A stretch of 8,927 nucleotides of DNA from Thiomonas sp. (GTDB taxonomy: Bacteria > Pseudomonadota > Gammaproteobacteria > Burkholderiales > Burkholderiaceae_C), in assembly GCA_028706735.1 (NCBI GenBank), contig JAQTVS010000099.1, positions 1-8,927 of the forward strand, written 5' to 3'. The notes below the pieces were generated by a model. That model did not search any database, was not told the origin of the DNA, and saw nothing but the letters and a program-made list of their open reading frames with translations. Shown in pieces: positions 1 through 6,199 of this stretch. The position numbers were made by a program, and so were the translations under genes. The first letter of the stretch is position 1; each line of letters opens with the position of its first letter.

Positions 1-907
1 GCCGGATGTCGAAAGTCCACAGCATGGTCAGTTTGGCCCAGAGCAGATAGCCCGCGCTGGCATGCTGCACGCCCTTGGGCTTGCCGGTGGACCCGGATGT
101 GTAGAGCAGGAACAGCGGGTGCTCTGCCTCCACCCATTCTGGCGGGCAGTCCGCCGTCTGGGCGGCGGCAAGTTCGTGCATCCACACATCGCGCGGTGGA
201 TTGAAGGCCACGTCACCGCCAGTACGGCGGTAAACCACCACATTGCGAACGGTGTCGCATCCACCCAGGTTCAAGGCCTCATCGACTATGGCCTTGAGCG
301 GCAACGATTTGCCGCCACGGCGTTGTTCGTCGGCGGTGATCACCAACACGGCGCCTGCGTCCTGGATACGGTCGCGCAGCGACTGCGCCGAAAAACCGCC
401 GAACACGACCGAATGCGTGGCGCCGATGCGCGCGCAGGCCTGCATGGCGACCACGCCTTCCACCGACATGGGCATGTAGATGACCACCCGGTCGCCCTTT
501 TTCACGCCGAGACTCTTGAGCGCATTGGCGAAGCGACTCACCTTGTCGAGCAGTTCGGCGTAGCTCACCCGGGTGACTGCGCCGTCGTCGGCCTCGAACA
601 CGATGGCGGTCTTCCCGCCCTGGCCCGCCTGCACATGCACGTCGAGGCAGTTGTAGGACACATTGAGCTTGCCGTCATCGAACCATTTGTAGAACGGCGC
701 AAGGCTGTCATCGAGCACATGCGTAAATGGCTGCTGCCATTGCAGGTTTTCACGCGCCAGGCGCGCCCAGAACCCGGTGTAGTCTGCTTCGGCTTCGGCA
801 CAAAGAGCCCGGTAGGCGTCCATGCCCGAAATGCGTGCAGACTCTACGGCGTGTTGCCCGGGGTAATACACCTTGCGTTCGTGCGGGTGTGCAGTGGTGT
901 CGTTCAT
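1..907 (-). CDS. acs: Acetyl-CoA synthetase (AMP-forming), N-terminal part, truncated by window edge
   Basis: Activates acetate to acetyl-CoA through an acetyl-AMP intermediate using ATP and CoA, in the cytoplasm. About 302 codons are present from the start codon at 905-907; the family is about 650 aa, so the C-terminal half is off the window. The translation starts [16 protein letters not shown] and contains the N-terminal landmarks [18 protein letters not shown] (around residues 65-82), [20 protein letters not shown] (around 150-170) and the adenylate-binding P-loop [12 protein letters not shown] (around 268-279), all typical of Acs. A good ribosome site (AAGGAGA) lies 5 bases before the ATG. 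It is transcribed away from the yqhA-fumarase operon. Propionyl-CoA synthetase is a possible alternative, but the N-terminal wording fits Acs better. No frameshift is seen in the visible part. Confidence 0.95.
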   Translation of the reverse strand, partial: MNDTTAHPHERKVYYPGQHAVESARISGMDAYRALCAEAEADYTGFWARLARENLQWQQPFTHVLDDSLAPFYKWFDDGKLNVSYNCLDVHVQAGQGGKTAIVFEADDGAVTRVSYAELLDKVSRFANALKSLGVKKGDRVVIYMPMSVEGVVAMQACARIGATHSVVFGGFSAQSLRDRIQDAGAVLVITADEQRRGGKSLPLKAIVDEALNLGGCDTVRNVVVYRRTGGDVAFNPPRDVWMHELAAAQTADCPPEWVEAEHPLFLLYTSGSTGKPKGVQHASAGYLLWAKLTMLWTFDIR

Positions 908-1059
908 GACAGTCTCCTTCGTTTTTTGGGAAATCGCCGCAAAATGCGTCGCTCAAAACAACGCTATCTGAATTTTGCGCCCTTACGCAGCACTGACGCT
1001 GCGAATTGGTCATCGTGCGCAATGCGGCCAGGCGCGGCTGATTCAATCGGCCCTGGCTC
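908..1059 (-). promoter_or_regulatory. acs upstream leader/promoter region with one short dyad
   Basis: This 152-base stretch lies between the acs start and the palindromic element, so the acs promoter should be here unless it lies in the element. I see no convincing -35/-10 pair. The only clear structure is a 6-bp inverted repeat, CGCAGC (986-991) and GCTGCG (998-1003), separated by 6 bases. It could be an operator or a small leader hairpin; the function is not known. Confidence 0.35.
913..919 (-). promoter_or_regulatory. Ribosome binding site of acs
   Basis: AAGGAGA on the minus strand, 5 bases upstream of the ATG at 905-907. It fixes the start of acs. Confidence 0.8.
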
Positions 1060-1229
1060 CTAGAAGCCTGTCGGGCTTGGGAATCGCGGGCTGCAAAAAG
1101 GCTGTGCGGCGTCCTGCGGCAGCGGCTTTTTGCCTCATAGCTTGGGCTATGGGGCGGCAAATCCGCCGCCACAGGCCATCCCCACACCCTTTTTTCGCTC
1201 TACGCGACCCAAGCCCGACAGGCTCCTAG
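1060..1229. mobile_element. MITE-like palindromic element, 170 bp, with 22-bp terminal inverted repeats
   Basis: The terminal repeats are 1060-1081 and 1208-1229, matching at 21 of 22 positions (core AGCCTGTCGGGCTTGGG); both ends carry CTAG. The whole interior is also an imperfect palindrome. AAAAA (1095-1099) faces the T-run 1190-1195, GGCTGTG (1100-1106) faces CACACCC (1183-1189), and the CCTG/GGC-rich arm around 1113-1126 faces 1165-1175. At the tip GCCTCATAGC (1132-1141) pairs with GCTATGGGGC (1146-1155) around the loop TTGG. The hairpin axis lies within about one base of the centre of the element. There is no open reading frame worth naming. CTAG may be a 4-bp target duplication, as made by some IS5-family transposases; that family link is a guess. 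It sits 40 bases upstream of the yqhA-like gene. Confidence 0.75.
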
Positions 1230-1269
1230 AATTCGTCACGCGTTGTCCCCCCACAGCACCGGAGCCCCC

Positions 1270-1920
1270 ATGACCCGCCCCCCTGACCTGCCGCAGATTC
1301 CGTTCATTCCCCGCCTGCTGTTCTTCAGCCGCTGGCTGCAGTTGCCGCTATATGTCGGGCTGATTCTTGCGCTCGGGGTCTATGTCTTTCACTTCTGGGT
1401 GGAACTGAGCGATCTGGTCGGCGCCGCCTTCGGCAGCCAGGCGTCGCTGGCGCACCTGCTCGAAGCCGTGGCGGTGCGCAATCCGCTGCCATCCGCAGGA
1501 ACGGATGCGCTGGCGCATGGCGCAACGCCCAAGCTCACAGAAACCACCATCATGCTGGTAGTGCTTAGCCTGATCGATGTGGTGATGATCGCCAATCTGC
1601 TCATCATGGTGATCGTGGGCGGCTATGAAACCTTTGTGTCGCGCATGTACCTCGAAGGCCATCCGGATCAGCCGGAGTGGCTCTCGCATGTCAACGCCTC
1701 GGTGCTGAAAGTCAAGCTGGCCATGGCCATCATCGGCATTTCGTCCATCCATCTGCTGCGCACCTTCATCAATGCCGACGCCTACAGCGTCAAGGCGCTG
1801 ATCGCGCAGACCACCATCCACGTGGTCTTCTTGCTGTCGGCCATCGCCATTGCCTACACCGACCGCATGATGACCCGCACCATGCTGCTCGGCCACGCCA
1901 AACCGGATGAGGCGCATTGA
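1270..1920 (+). CDS. yqhA: YqhA/UPF0114 family membrane protein
   Basis: A 216-aa inner-membrane protein of the UPF0114 (TIGR00645) family, whose biochemical function is unknown. Membrane segments are near residues 24-44, 94-116, 148-167 and 174-195. Family wording is clear: RWLQLPLYVGL (21-31), NLLIMVIVGGYE (109-120), and SSIHLLR (158-164). E. coli YqhA is about 164 aa. This protein is longer because of an N-terminal extension rich in proline and a loop of about 40 residues (50-90) between the first two helices. The ATG at 1270 is chosen because GGAG (1261-1264) precedes it by 5 bases; an in-frame TTG at 1243 lacks a ribosome site. It is followed after 48 bases, without a terminator, by fumarase, so co-transcription is likely. 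Its promoter must overlap or lie close to the palindromic element just upstream. Confidence 0.9.
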   Translation: MTRPPDLPQIPFIPRLLFFSRWLQLPLYVGLILALGVYVFHFWVELSDLVGAAFGSQASLAHLLEAVAVRNPLPSAGTDALAHGATPKLTETTIMLVVLSLIDVVMIANLLIMVIVGGYETFVSRMYLEGHPDQPEWLSHVNASVLKVKLAMAIIGISSIHLLRTFINADAYSVKALIAQTTIHVVFLLSAIAIAYTDRMMTRTMLLGHAKPDEAH

Positions 1921-1968
1921 GCGCGCCACACATCCGCACCGCTTTCATCACAACAACACGTTCACAGC

Positions 1969-3504
1969 ATGACCACCACCATTCGCGCCACAGATCTGCG
2001 CAACAGCATTGCCGCAGCGCTTCAATTCATCAGCTACTACCACCCAGCGGATTACATCACCCATCTGGCGCGCGCCTACGAACGCGAGCAGTCGCCGGCT
2101 GCAAAGGACGCCATCGCGCAGATCCTCACCAACAGCCGCATGTGTGCGCAGGGCCATCGGCCCATTTGCCAGGACACGGGCATCGTCAATGTCTTTCTTG
2201 ACGTTGGCATGAATGTGCGTCTCGAAGGCTTCGACGACGGCCTGGACGCCGTGGTCAACGCCGGGGTGCGGCAAGGCTATCTCGACCCCGACAATGTGTT
2301 GCGCGCCTCCATCGTGGATGACCCGATCTTCGCCCGCAAGAACACGCGCGACAACACCCCGGCCGTCATCCACGTCAACCTCGTTCCTGGCAACACCGTG
2401 GCGGTGAAGGTTGCGGCCAAGGGCGGCGGCAGCGAGAACAAGAGCAAGTTCATCATGATGAACCCCAGCGACAATCTGGTCGATTGGGTGCTGGCCACTC
2501 TGCCGACCATGGGCGCGGGCTGGTGCCCGCCGGGCATGCTGGGCATCGGCGTTGGCGGCACGGCAGAGAAGGCCATGCTGATGGCCAAGGAAGCGTTGAT
2601 GGACGACATCGATATGTCCGACCTGCTGGCGCGCGGTCCGCAAAACAAGCTGGAAGAACTGCGCATCGAGTTGTTTGAAAAGGTCAACGCGCTGGGCATC
2701 GGCGCCCAGGGTCTCGGGGGGTTATCCACCGTGCTCGACGTGAAGATCAAGACCTATCCGTGCCACGCGGCCAGCAAGCCGGTGGCCATGATTCCCAACT
2801 GCGCCGCCACCCGCCATGCCCACTTCGTACTCGATGGCAGCGGCCCGGCCTTTCTCGATCCGCCCAGCCTCGACCTCTGGCCGCAGGTGCACTGGCAGCC
2901 CGATGCCGAGCGCAGCCGCCGTGTCAATCTCGACACCCTGACCCGGGAAGACGTGGCGAGCTGGAAGCCGGGCGACACCCTGCTGCTCTCGGGCGAACTG
3001 CTCACCGGGCGCGACGCCGCACACAAACGCATCAGCGACATGCTGGCGCGCGGCGAAAGACTGCCGGTCGATTTCACCAACAGGGTGATCTACTACGTCG
3101 GCCCGGTCGATCCGGTGCGCGACGAAGTCATGGGCCCGGCCGGCCCGACCACCGCCACCCGCATGGACAAATTCACCGAGACCATGCTCGCGCAGACCGG
3201 GCTGATTGCCATGATCGGCAAGGGCGAACGCGGGCCGGTGGCGATCGAGGCGATCAAAAAGCACCGCAGCGCCTCGCTCATGGCCGTGGGCGGCGCGGCC
3301 TACCTCGTGGCCAAGGCCATCAAGGCGGCGCGCGTGGTGGCGTTTGAAGACCTGGGCATGGAAGCGATCTATGCCTTCACCGTGCAGGACATGCCCGTCA
3401 CCGTGGCGGTGGACGCGCAGGGCGTCTCGGTGCATCAGACCGGCCCGGCACAGTGGAAGGCGCGCATCGCGCAAATGCCGCAGATTCCCATCACTGCCGC
3501 CTGA
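1969..3504 (+). CDS. fumA: Class I fumarate hydratase (iron-sulfur fumarase)
   Basis: Hydrates fumarate to L-malate in the TCA cycle, in the cytoplasm, using an oxygen-sensitive [4Fe-4S] cluster. The 511-aa protein is the fused alpha+beta form. The N-terminal domain holds CQDTG (Cys67), GWCPPGMLGIGVGGTAEKA (Cys186) and VAMIPNCAATRHAHFVLDGSG (Cys278). The Cys67-Cys186 spacing of 119 equals that of the E. coli FumA cluster ligands as I recall them (105, 224, 318); Cys278 is the likely third ligand, but Cys265 lies near and the spacing differs by two. The C-terminal domain has VGPVDPVRDEVMGPAGPTTATRMD, the usual signature, and ends with FEDLGMEAIYAFTV. No clear Shine-Dalgarno sequence is seen before the ATG, so translation may be helped by the upstream gene. 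A broader tartrate dehydratase-like activity cannot be excluded, but the length and motifs favour fumarase. Confidence 0.95.
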   Translation: MTTTIRATDLRNSIAAALQFISYYHPADYITHLARAYEREQSPAAKDAIAQILTNSRMCAQGHRPICQDTGIVNVFLDVGMNVRLEGFDDGLDAVVNAGVRQGYLDPDNVLRASIVDDPIFARKNTRDNTPAVIHVNLVPGNTVAVKVAAKGGGSENKSKFIMMNPSDNLVDWVLATLPTMGAGWCPPGMLGIGVGGTAEKAMLMAKEALMDDIDMSDLLARGPQNKLEELRIELFEKVNALGIGAQGLGGLSTVLDVKIKTYPCHAASKPVAMIPNCAATRHAHFVLDGSGPAFLDPPSLDLWPQVHWQPDAERSRRVNLDTLTREDVASWKPGDTLLLSGELLTGRDAAHKRISDMLARGERLPVDFTNRVIYYVGPVDPVRDEVMGPAGPTTATRMDKFTETMLAQTGLIAMIGKGERGPVAIEAIKKHRSASLMAVGGAAYLVAKAIKAARVVAFEDLGMEAIYAFTVQDMPVTVAVDAQGVSVHQTGPAQWKARIAQMPQIPITAA

Positions 3505-3512
3505 ACGCCCCG

Positions 3513-3737
3513 ATGCCCGCCGACAACCCCGTCTGCGACCCCGCGCGCTGCCCGCTGTGCGGTCAGCCCAATCAATGCGCGCGGGCCGCGGGAGAAGAGT
3601 CGCCCCCTTGCTGGTGCGTCAGCGTGCGCATTGCGCCGCAAACCCTGGCACGCATTCCGCCAGCGTGCATCGGCCTGGCCTGCATCTGCCCGCAGTGCGC
3701 GGGCGCCGGGCCCGCCCGGCCAAGCAGCCGTCCATGA
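3513..3737 (+). CDS. Small CWC-type cysteine-rich protein
   Basis: A 74-aa protein starting MPADNPVCDPARCPLCG. Cysteines at 8, 13, 16, 22, 33, 35, 52, 57, 59 and 62 give the pattern CPLC-x5-C ... PCWC ... C-x-C-x2-C. This matches the cysteine-rich CWC family (Pfam PF14375 by recall), common in beta- and gammaproteobacteria and of unknown function. The arrangement suggests a zinc-binding fold; that is inference. It has no signal peptide or membrane segment. It begins 8 bases after the fumarase stop, and its TGA overlaps the murI ATG (ATGA at 3734-3737), so it is translationally coupled to murI. The ATG at 3513 is chosen because it follows the fumarase stop directly; an earlier in-frame start (3453) would lie inside fumarase. 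The tail after residue 63 is proline- and serine-rich and not conserved in appearance. Confidence 0.8.
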   Translation: MPADNPVCDPARCPLCGQPNQCARAAGEESPPCWCVSVRIAPQTLARIPPACIGLACICPQCAGAGPARPSSRP

Positions 3738-4606
3738 GCCAAGCCCCGAAGATCGGCGTCTTCGATTCCGGCGTGGGCGGCCTCACCGTGCTGCGCGCGC
3801 TCAGGGCGCAGTTGCCGCAGGCCAGCTTGATCTACGTCGCCGACTCGGCCCACGCGCCCTATGGCGACCGTCCCGACGACTTTCTGCAGCAGCGCGCACG
3901 CCAGATCACCCGCTTTCTGATCGCGCAAGGCGCGCGCCTCATCGTCGTGGCCTGCAACACCGCCACCGCTGCCGCCATCGCCGCTTTGCGCGCGGAATTC
4001 GATCTGCCCTTCGTTGGCATCGAACCCGGCATCAAGCCCGCACTGGCCCGCAGCGATGCGCGGCGCGTCGGCGTGCTGGCCACCCCGTCCACCCTGCGCA
4101 GCGCCAAGTTCCGTGCGTTGTTGCACACCCATGCCGCCGCTGCCGAGCCAGTGCTCCAACCCTGCCCCGGCCTGGCCGACGCGGTGGAGCGTGGCGATCT
4201 GCAGGCGCCGCAAGTGCAGCGGTTGATCCGTCAGTTCTGCGCGCCGCTGCGCACTGCAGGCTGCGACACCGTGGTGCTGGGCTGCACGCATTACCCCCTG
4301 CTGGCCGAGCAAATTCAGGCCGAACTCGGCCCGCAAGTGCACCTGCTCGACACCGCCGAGCCCGTGGCGCGGCAAGCCACGCGTCTCTGGGAACAAACAA
4401 CCGCACAGACACCCGAACTGCCGCAGCTCATGAGAAAACGCCGGGCTGCCCCAAGTTTTCTCATGCCCCTCGGGGGGCCTGACGCGAACGCGGCAGGTCT
4501 GGGGGCGCTCTACACCAACGGCGATCTCGCCGTGCTGCGTCGCATGGCAGATCTTTGCGGGCTGCAAGATGCCGCCGTGCACCGCTGGGTCGAAGTCACC
4601 GCTTGA
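3734..4606 (+). CDS. murI: Glutamate racemase
   Basis: Interconverts L- and D-glutamate, supplying D-glutamate for peptidoglycan in the cytoplasm. The protein is 290 aa. The N-terminal GVFDSGVGGLTVLRAL (8-23, acid Asp11 and Ser12) and YVADSAHAPYGDR are classic. The two catalytic cysteines are Cys74 in VACNTATAAAI and Cys184 in VLGCTHYPLL, with His186 following. The start ATG at 3734 overlaps the stop of the CWC gene by ATGA; the reading frame is open further upstream inside fumarase, but homology begins at MSQAPKIGVFD. Near the C-terminus (about residues 233-255, MRKRRAAPSFLMPLGG and following) there is an extra segment encoded by palindromic DNA, making the protein slightly longer than usual (about 260-285). 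Both catalytic cysteines lie before it, so activity is probably retained. Confidence 0.95.
   Translation: MSQAPKIGVFDSGVGGLTVLRALRAQLPQASLIYVADSAHAPYGDRPDDFLQQRARQITRFLIAQGARLIVVACNTATAAAIAALRAEFDLPFVGIEPGIKPALARSDARRVGVLATPSTLRSAKFRALLHTHAAAAEPVLQPCPGLADAVERGDLQAPQVQRLIRQFCAPLRTAGCDTVVLGCTHYPLLAEQIQAELGPQVHLLDTAEPVARQATRLWEQTTAQTPELPQLMRKRRAAPSFLMPLGGPDANAAGLGALYTNGDLAVLRRMADLCGLQDAAVHRWVEVTA
4429..4478. repeat. Two adjacent palindromes inside murI (in-frame repeat insert)
   Basis: An 11-bp perfect inverted repeat, CATGAGAAAAC (4429-4439) and GTTTTCTCATG (4455-4465), surrounds a 15-base loop. It is followed at once by GCCCC-TCGG-GGGGC (4465-4478). Such stacked palindromes are usual between genes, not inside them. 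The encoded stretch (from residue 233) does not resemble glutamate racemase, while the family-like sequence resumes around GALYTNGDLAVLRRMA. It reads through in frame with no stop. I infer a small palindromic repeat that entered the 3' part of murI; a chance palindrome in a variable loop is the alternative. Confidence 0.6.
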
Positions 4607-4611
4607 GCGCA

Positions 4612-4645
4612 CCGCCCTGCTCTGCAGAAAGCGGCAGAGGCGGGG
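4612..4645 (+). terminator. Possible hairpin after murI (weak terminator candidate)
   Basis: CTCTGC (4620-4625) and GCAGAG (4634-4639) pair perfectly around an 8-base loop, and flanking CCGCC (4612-4616) can extend the stem with GCGG (4640-4643) across a bulge. No U-run follows, so this is not a standard intrinsic terminator. It lies 5 bases after murI. The sequence GGGGACAATAGAAC just after it could include a -10-like box for the next gene, but no matching -35 is seen. Confidence 0.3.
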
Positions 4646-4720
4646 ACAATAGAACGCATCGTCTTATTTCATGCCACCTGCCCGTCGCAGCGGCCTGTCA
4701 GACTCTTCCGTTCACTTCCT

Positions 4721-5836
4721 ATGTCGTCTCAACTCTTCTCCCCGCTTTCACTCGGCGCCCTCGGCCTGCGCAACCGCATCGTCGTCAGCCCCATGTGCCA
4801 ATACAGCGCAACGGACGGCAACGCCACAGCCTGGCACCGCGTGCATCTTGGCCAGCTTGCGCAAAGCGGCGCCGGCCTGCTGTTCATCGAGGCCACCGCG
4901 GTAGAAGCCATCGGCCGCATCACCCCCGGCTGTCTGGGGCTGTATTCGGCAGACAACGTGGCGGCGCTGCGCGACGTGCTCGACGATGTGCGCAGCTTCA
5001 GCGACATGCCCATCGGCATTCAACTCGGGCACGCGGGACGCAAGGCATCCAGCGCACGGCCCTGGGACGGCGGTCAACTGCTACCGGCTTCGCAAGGCGG
5101 CTGGCCCACCGTGGCCCCTTCCGCGGTGCCACATGGCGCGCAGGAGGCTGCACCGCAAGCGCTGGACGCCAGCGGACTGGAACGCATCCGCGAGGCCTTC
5201 GTCCAAGCCGCACGCCACGCCGTCAGCCTGGGCCTGCAAGCGGTGGAACTGCACTGCGCGCATGGCTATCTCTTGCATCAGTTTTTGTCGCCGCTGTCCA
5301 ACCAGCGCGACGACGGCTATGGCGGCAGCCTGGACCAACGCATGCGCTATCCGCTGGAAGTCTTCGACGCCGTGCGCGCCGCCTTGCCCGCGAACGTTCC
5401 GCTGGGCGTGCGCGTCTCGGCAACCGACTGGGTGGAGGGCGGCTGGAATCTGGAGCAAACCCTTGCCTTCGCTCAGGCGCTCAAGGCGCGGGGCTGCGTC
5501 TGGATCGACGTGTCTTCCGGCGGCATCTCGCCCCGGCAGCAAATCCCCATCGGCCCCGGTTATCAGGTGCCATTGGCTCAGGCGGTGCGAGAGGCGACCG
5601 GCCTGCCTACGATCGCCGTTGGCCTCATTACCGAGGCGCAACAGGCAGAGGCGATCGTGGCCGAAGGCCGGGCCGATCTGGTCGCGCTGGCCCGCGCCCT
5701 GCTGTGGAACCCGCACTGGCCCTGGCACGCCGCTGCCGCTTTGGGCGCGCAGGTCAAAGCCCCGCCGCAATACTGGCGCAGCGAACCGCGGGACGCTCGC
5801 GGCGTGTTCGCCAACGCCGCCATCGGCCAGCGCTGA
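4721..5836 (+). CDS. Old Yellow Enzyme family NAD(P)H:flavin oxidoreductase (YqjM/XenA class)
   Basis: A 371-aa FMN-dependent ene-reductase of the cytoplasm. It reduces activated C=C bonds, for example in enones or nitro compounds, with NAD(P)H; the natural substrate is unknown. It starts MSSQLFSPLSLGALGLRNRI. The thermophilic-like (YqjM/XenA) class is shown by Cys26 in VSPMCQYSA with Tyr28, Gln101 in IQLGHAGRKAS, and the His178-Cys-Ala-His181-Gly-Tyr183 substrate pocket in ELHCAHGYLLHQFLSPLSN. The FMN phosphate region is VGLITEAQQAEAIVAEGRADLVALARALL. Length matches the class (about 340-370 aa). There is no clear Shine-Dalgarno sequence; the start is set by the family N-terminus. It lies 114 bases after murI on the same strand, so it may be at the end of that operon or have its own promoter. 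Confidence 0.93.
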   Translation: MSSQLFSPLSLGALGLRNRIVVSPMCQYSATDGNATAWHRVHLGQLAQSGAGLLFIEATAVEAIGRITPGCLGLYSADNVAALRDVLDDVRSFSDMPIGIQLGHAGRKASSARPWDGGQLLPASQGGWPTVAPSAVPHGAQEAAPQALDASGLERIREAFVQAARHAVSLGLQAVELHCAHGYLLHQFLSPLSNQRDDGYGGSLDQRMRYPLEVFDAVRAALPANVPLGVRVSATDWVEGGWNLEQTLAFAQALKARGCVWIDVSSGGISPRQQIPIGPGYQVPLAQAVREATGLPTIAVGLITEAQQAEAIVAEGRADLVALARALLWNPHWPWHAAAALGAQVKAPPQYWRSEPRDARGVFANAAIGQR

Positions 5837-5852
5837 AACTGTCCTTCCGCAC

Positions 5853-5867
5853 GCCCCAGCCTGGGGC
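5853..5867 (+). terminator. Hairpin after the flavin oxidoreductase gene, probable transcription end
   Basis: GCCCCAG (5853-5859) and CTGGGGC (5861-5867) form an interrupted perfect palindrome, folding as a GC-rich stem with a loop of about three bases, 16 bases after the stop codon. Only a short CTTTGG follows, with no real U-run, so termination could be inefficient or Rho-assisted. The long gap that follows supports an operon boundary here. Confidence 0.45.
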
Positions 5868-6037
5868 ATGCTTTGGCCTGGCGCAGGATCAAGCCCATTC
5901 GCGGTCGAGCATCTATCGGATTGCGCTATATCAAATCGAGGTGATGTGATGCCACCACGGCAAACCGTCGCCATTGGTACTCAGCCGACATTCCGCAATC
6001 CGCGTAAACCCTGATTTTCTGCGGGGCGCGGGCCGTT

Positions 6038-6053
6038 TGTGACTGCAGTCACG
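6038..6053. promoter_or_regulatory. CRP/FNR-family-like operator
   Basis: TGTGACTGCAGTCACG: a 14-bp perfect palindrome (6039-6052) matching TGTGA-N6-TCACa except for the last base. This is the consensus of CRP-type regulators in other bacteria, and related Crp/Fnr proteins use close variants. It is centred at 6045.5, about 154 bases before the oxidase ATG. The regulator is not identified. Confidence 0.5.
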
Positions 6054-6097
6054 CACACATAGATAAACCTGCAAGTCTCAATTTTTAATTTGTGGAA

Positions 6098-6116
6098 GAT
6101 CAAAACCCTATTGATC
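6098..6116. promoter_or_regulatory. GATCAA-N7-TTGATC inverted repeat
   Basis: Perfect 6-bp arms, GATCAA (6098-6103) and TTGATC (6111-6116), with a 7-base spacer. The half-sites equal FNR half-sites, but they point the opposite way (FNR is TTGAT-N4-ATCAA), so this is not a normal FNR box. It may bind another dimeric regulator or lie in the 5' untranslated region. Confidence 0.35.
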
Positions 6117-6168
6117 GCCTCTCTCGATACTCCGTCCAGTAACAAATTGTTGTTTTTTGCAACATCCA

Positions 6169-6183
6169 GGTGCGTCGCGCACC
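6169..6183 (+). other. Leader hairpin just before the ribosome site of the oxidase gene
   Basis: GGTGCG (6169-6174) and CGCACC (6178-6183) form a 6-bp stem with loop TCG. It ends about 6 bases before AAGGAG (6189-6194). The stem does not cover the ribosome site. It could stabilise the mRNA or tune translation; there is no direct evidence. Confidence 0.35.
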
Positions 6184-6188
6184 AAGAC

Positions 6189-6194
6189 AAGGAG
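6189..6194 (+). promoter_or_regulatory. Ribosome binding site of the haem-c bd-like oxidase subunit
   Basis: AAGGAG, 5 bases before the ATG at 6200. It selects this ATG over the in-frame GTG at 6170, which lies in the leader hairpin. Confidence 0.75.
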
Positions 6195-6199
6195 TCGAG

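Larger units (their letters stand above)
5868..6199 (+). promoter_or_regulatory. Upstream regulatory region of the bd-like oxidase operon
   Basis: No convincing gene lies in this stretch. The part 6055-6160 is clearly richer in A and T than its surroundings (TTTTTAATTTGTGG at 6083-6096 and a T-run at 6153-6158), as expected of a promoter. Possible -10 boxes are TAGATA (6060-6065) and TTTAAT (6084-6089), but neither has a strong -35. Four dyads are listed separately or in the findings: 6038-6053, 6098-6116, 6148-6164 and 6169-6183. An oxidase operon controlled by oxygen or redox would fit, but that is inference. Confidence 0.5.

Noticed and set aside
62..1063. Long plus-strand open frame (333 codons) opposite acs.
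   Set aside because: It is the antisense shadow of the acetyl-CoA synthetase frame. The minus strand gives a clear Acs protein with a good ribosome site, and the plus-strand translation is rich in His, Arg and Gly without family motifs.
1227..1232. TAGAAT as a firm -10 promoter box for yqhA.
   Set aside because: The hexamer at the expected -35 position (GCGACC at 1204-1209) matches only 3 of 6 bases, so no promoter is called; it is mentioned only as a possibility.
3344..3733. A longer murI start reaching back into fumarase.
   Set aside because: The upstream part is a frame-shifted reading of the fumarase end and the CWC gene. Homology to glutamate racemase starts only at 3734.
5949..6014. 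Possible 21-codon leader peptide (MPPRQTVAIGTQPTFRNPRKP) after a GAGGTGA-like ribosome site in the gap before the oxidase operon.
   Set aside because: Too short to support by itself. It shows no repeated codon pattern of an attenuator, and a stop-codon-bounded frame of this size is expected by chance in a 363-base gap. It also lies upstream of the AT-rich probable promoter.
4555..6014. Two long plus-strand alternative frames across the flavin oxidoreductase gene.
   Set aside because: Arg/Ala/Pro-rich translations in other frames of the Old Yellow Enzyme gene, which itself has every class motif in its own frame.
6098..6116. A canonical FNR (anaerobox) site at the ATCAA/TTGAT dyad.
   Set aside because: The half-sites are in reversed order and the spacer is 7, so it does not match TTGAT-N4-ATCAA. 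It is kept only as an unassigned dyad.
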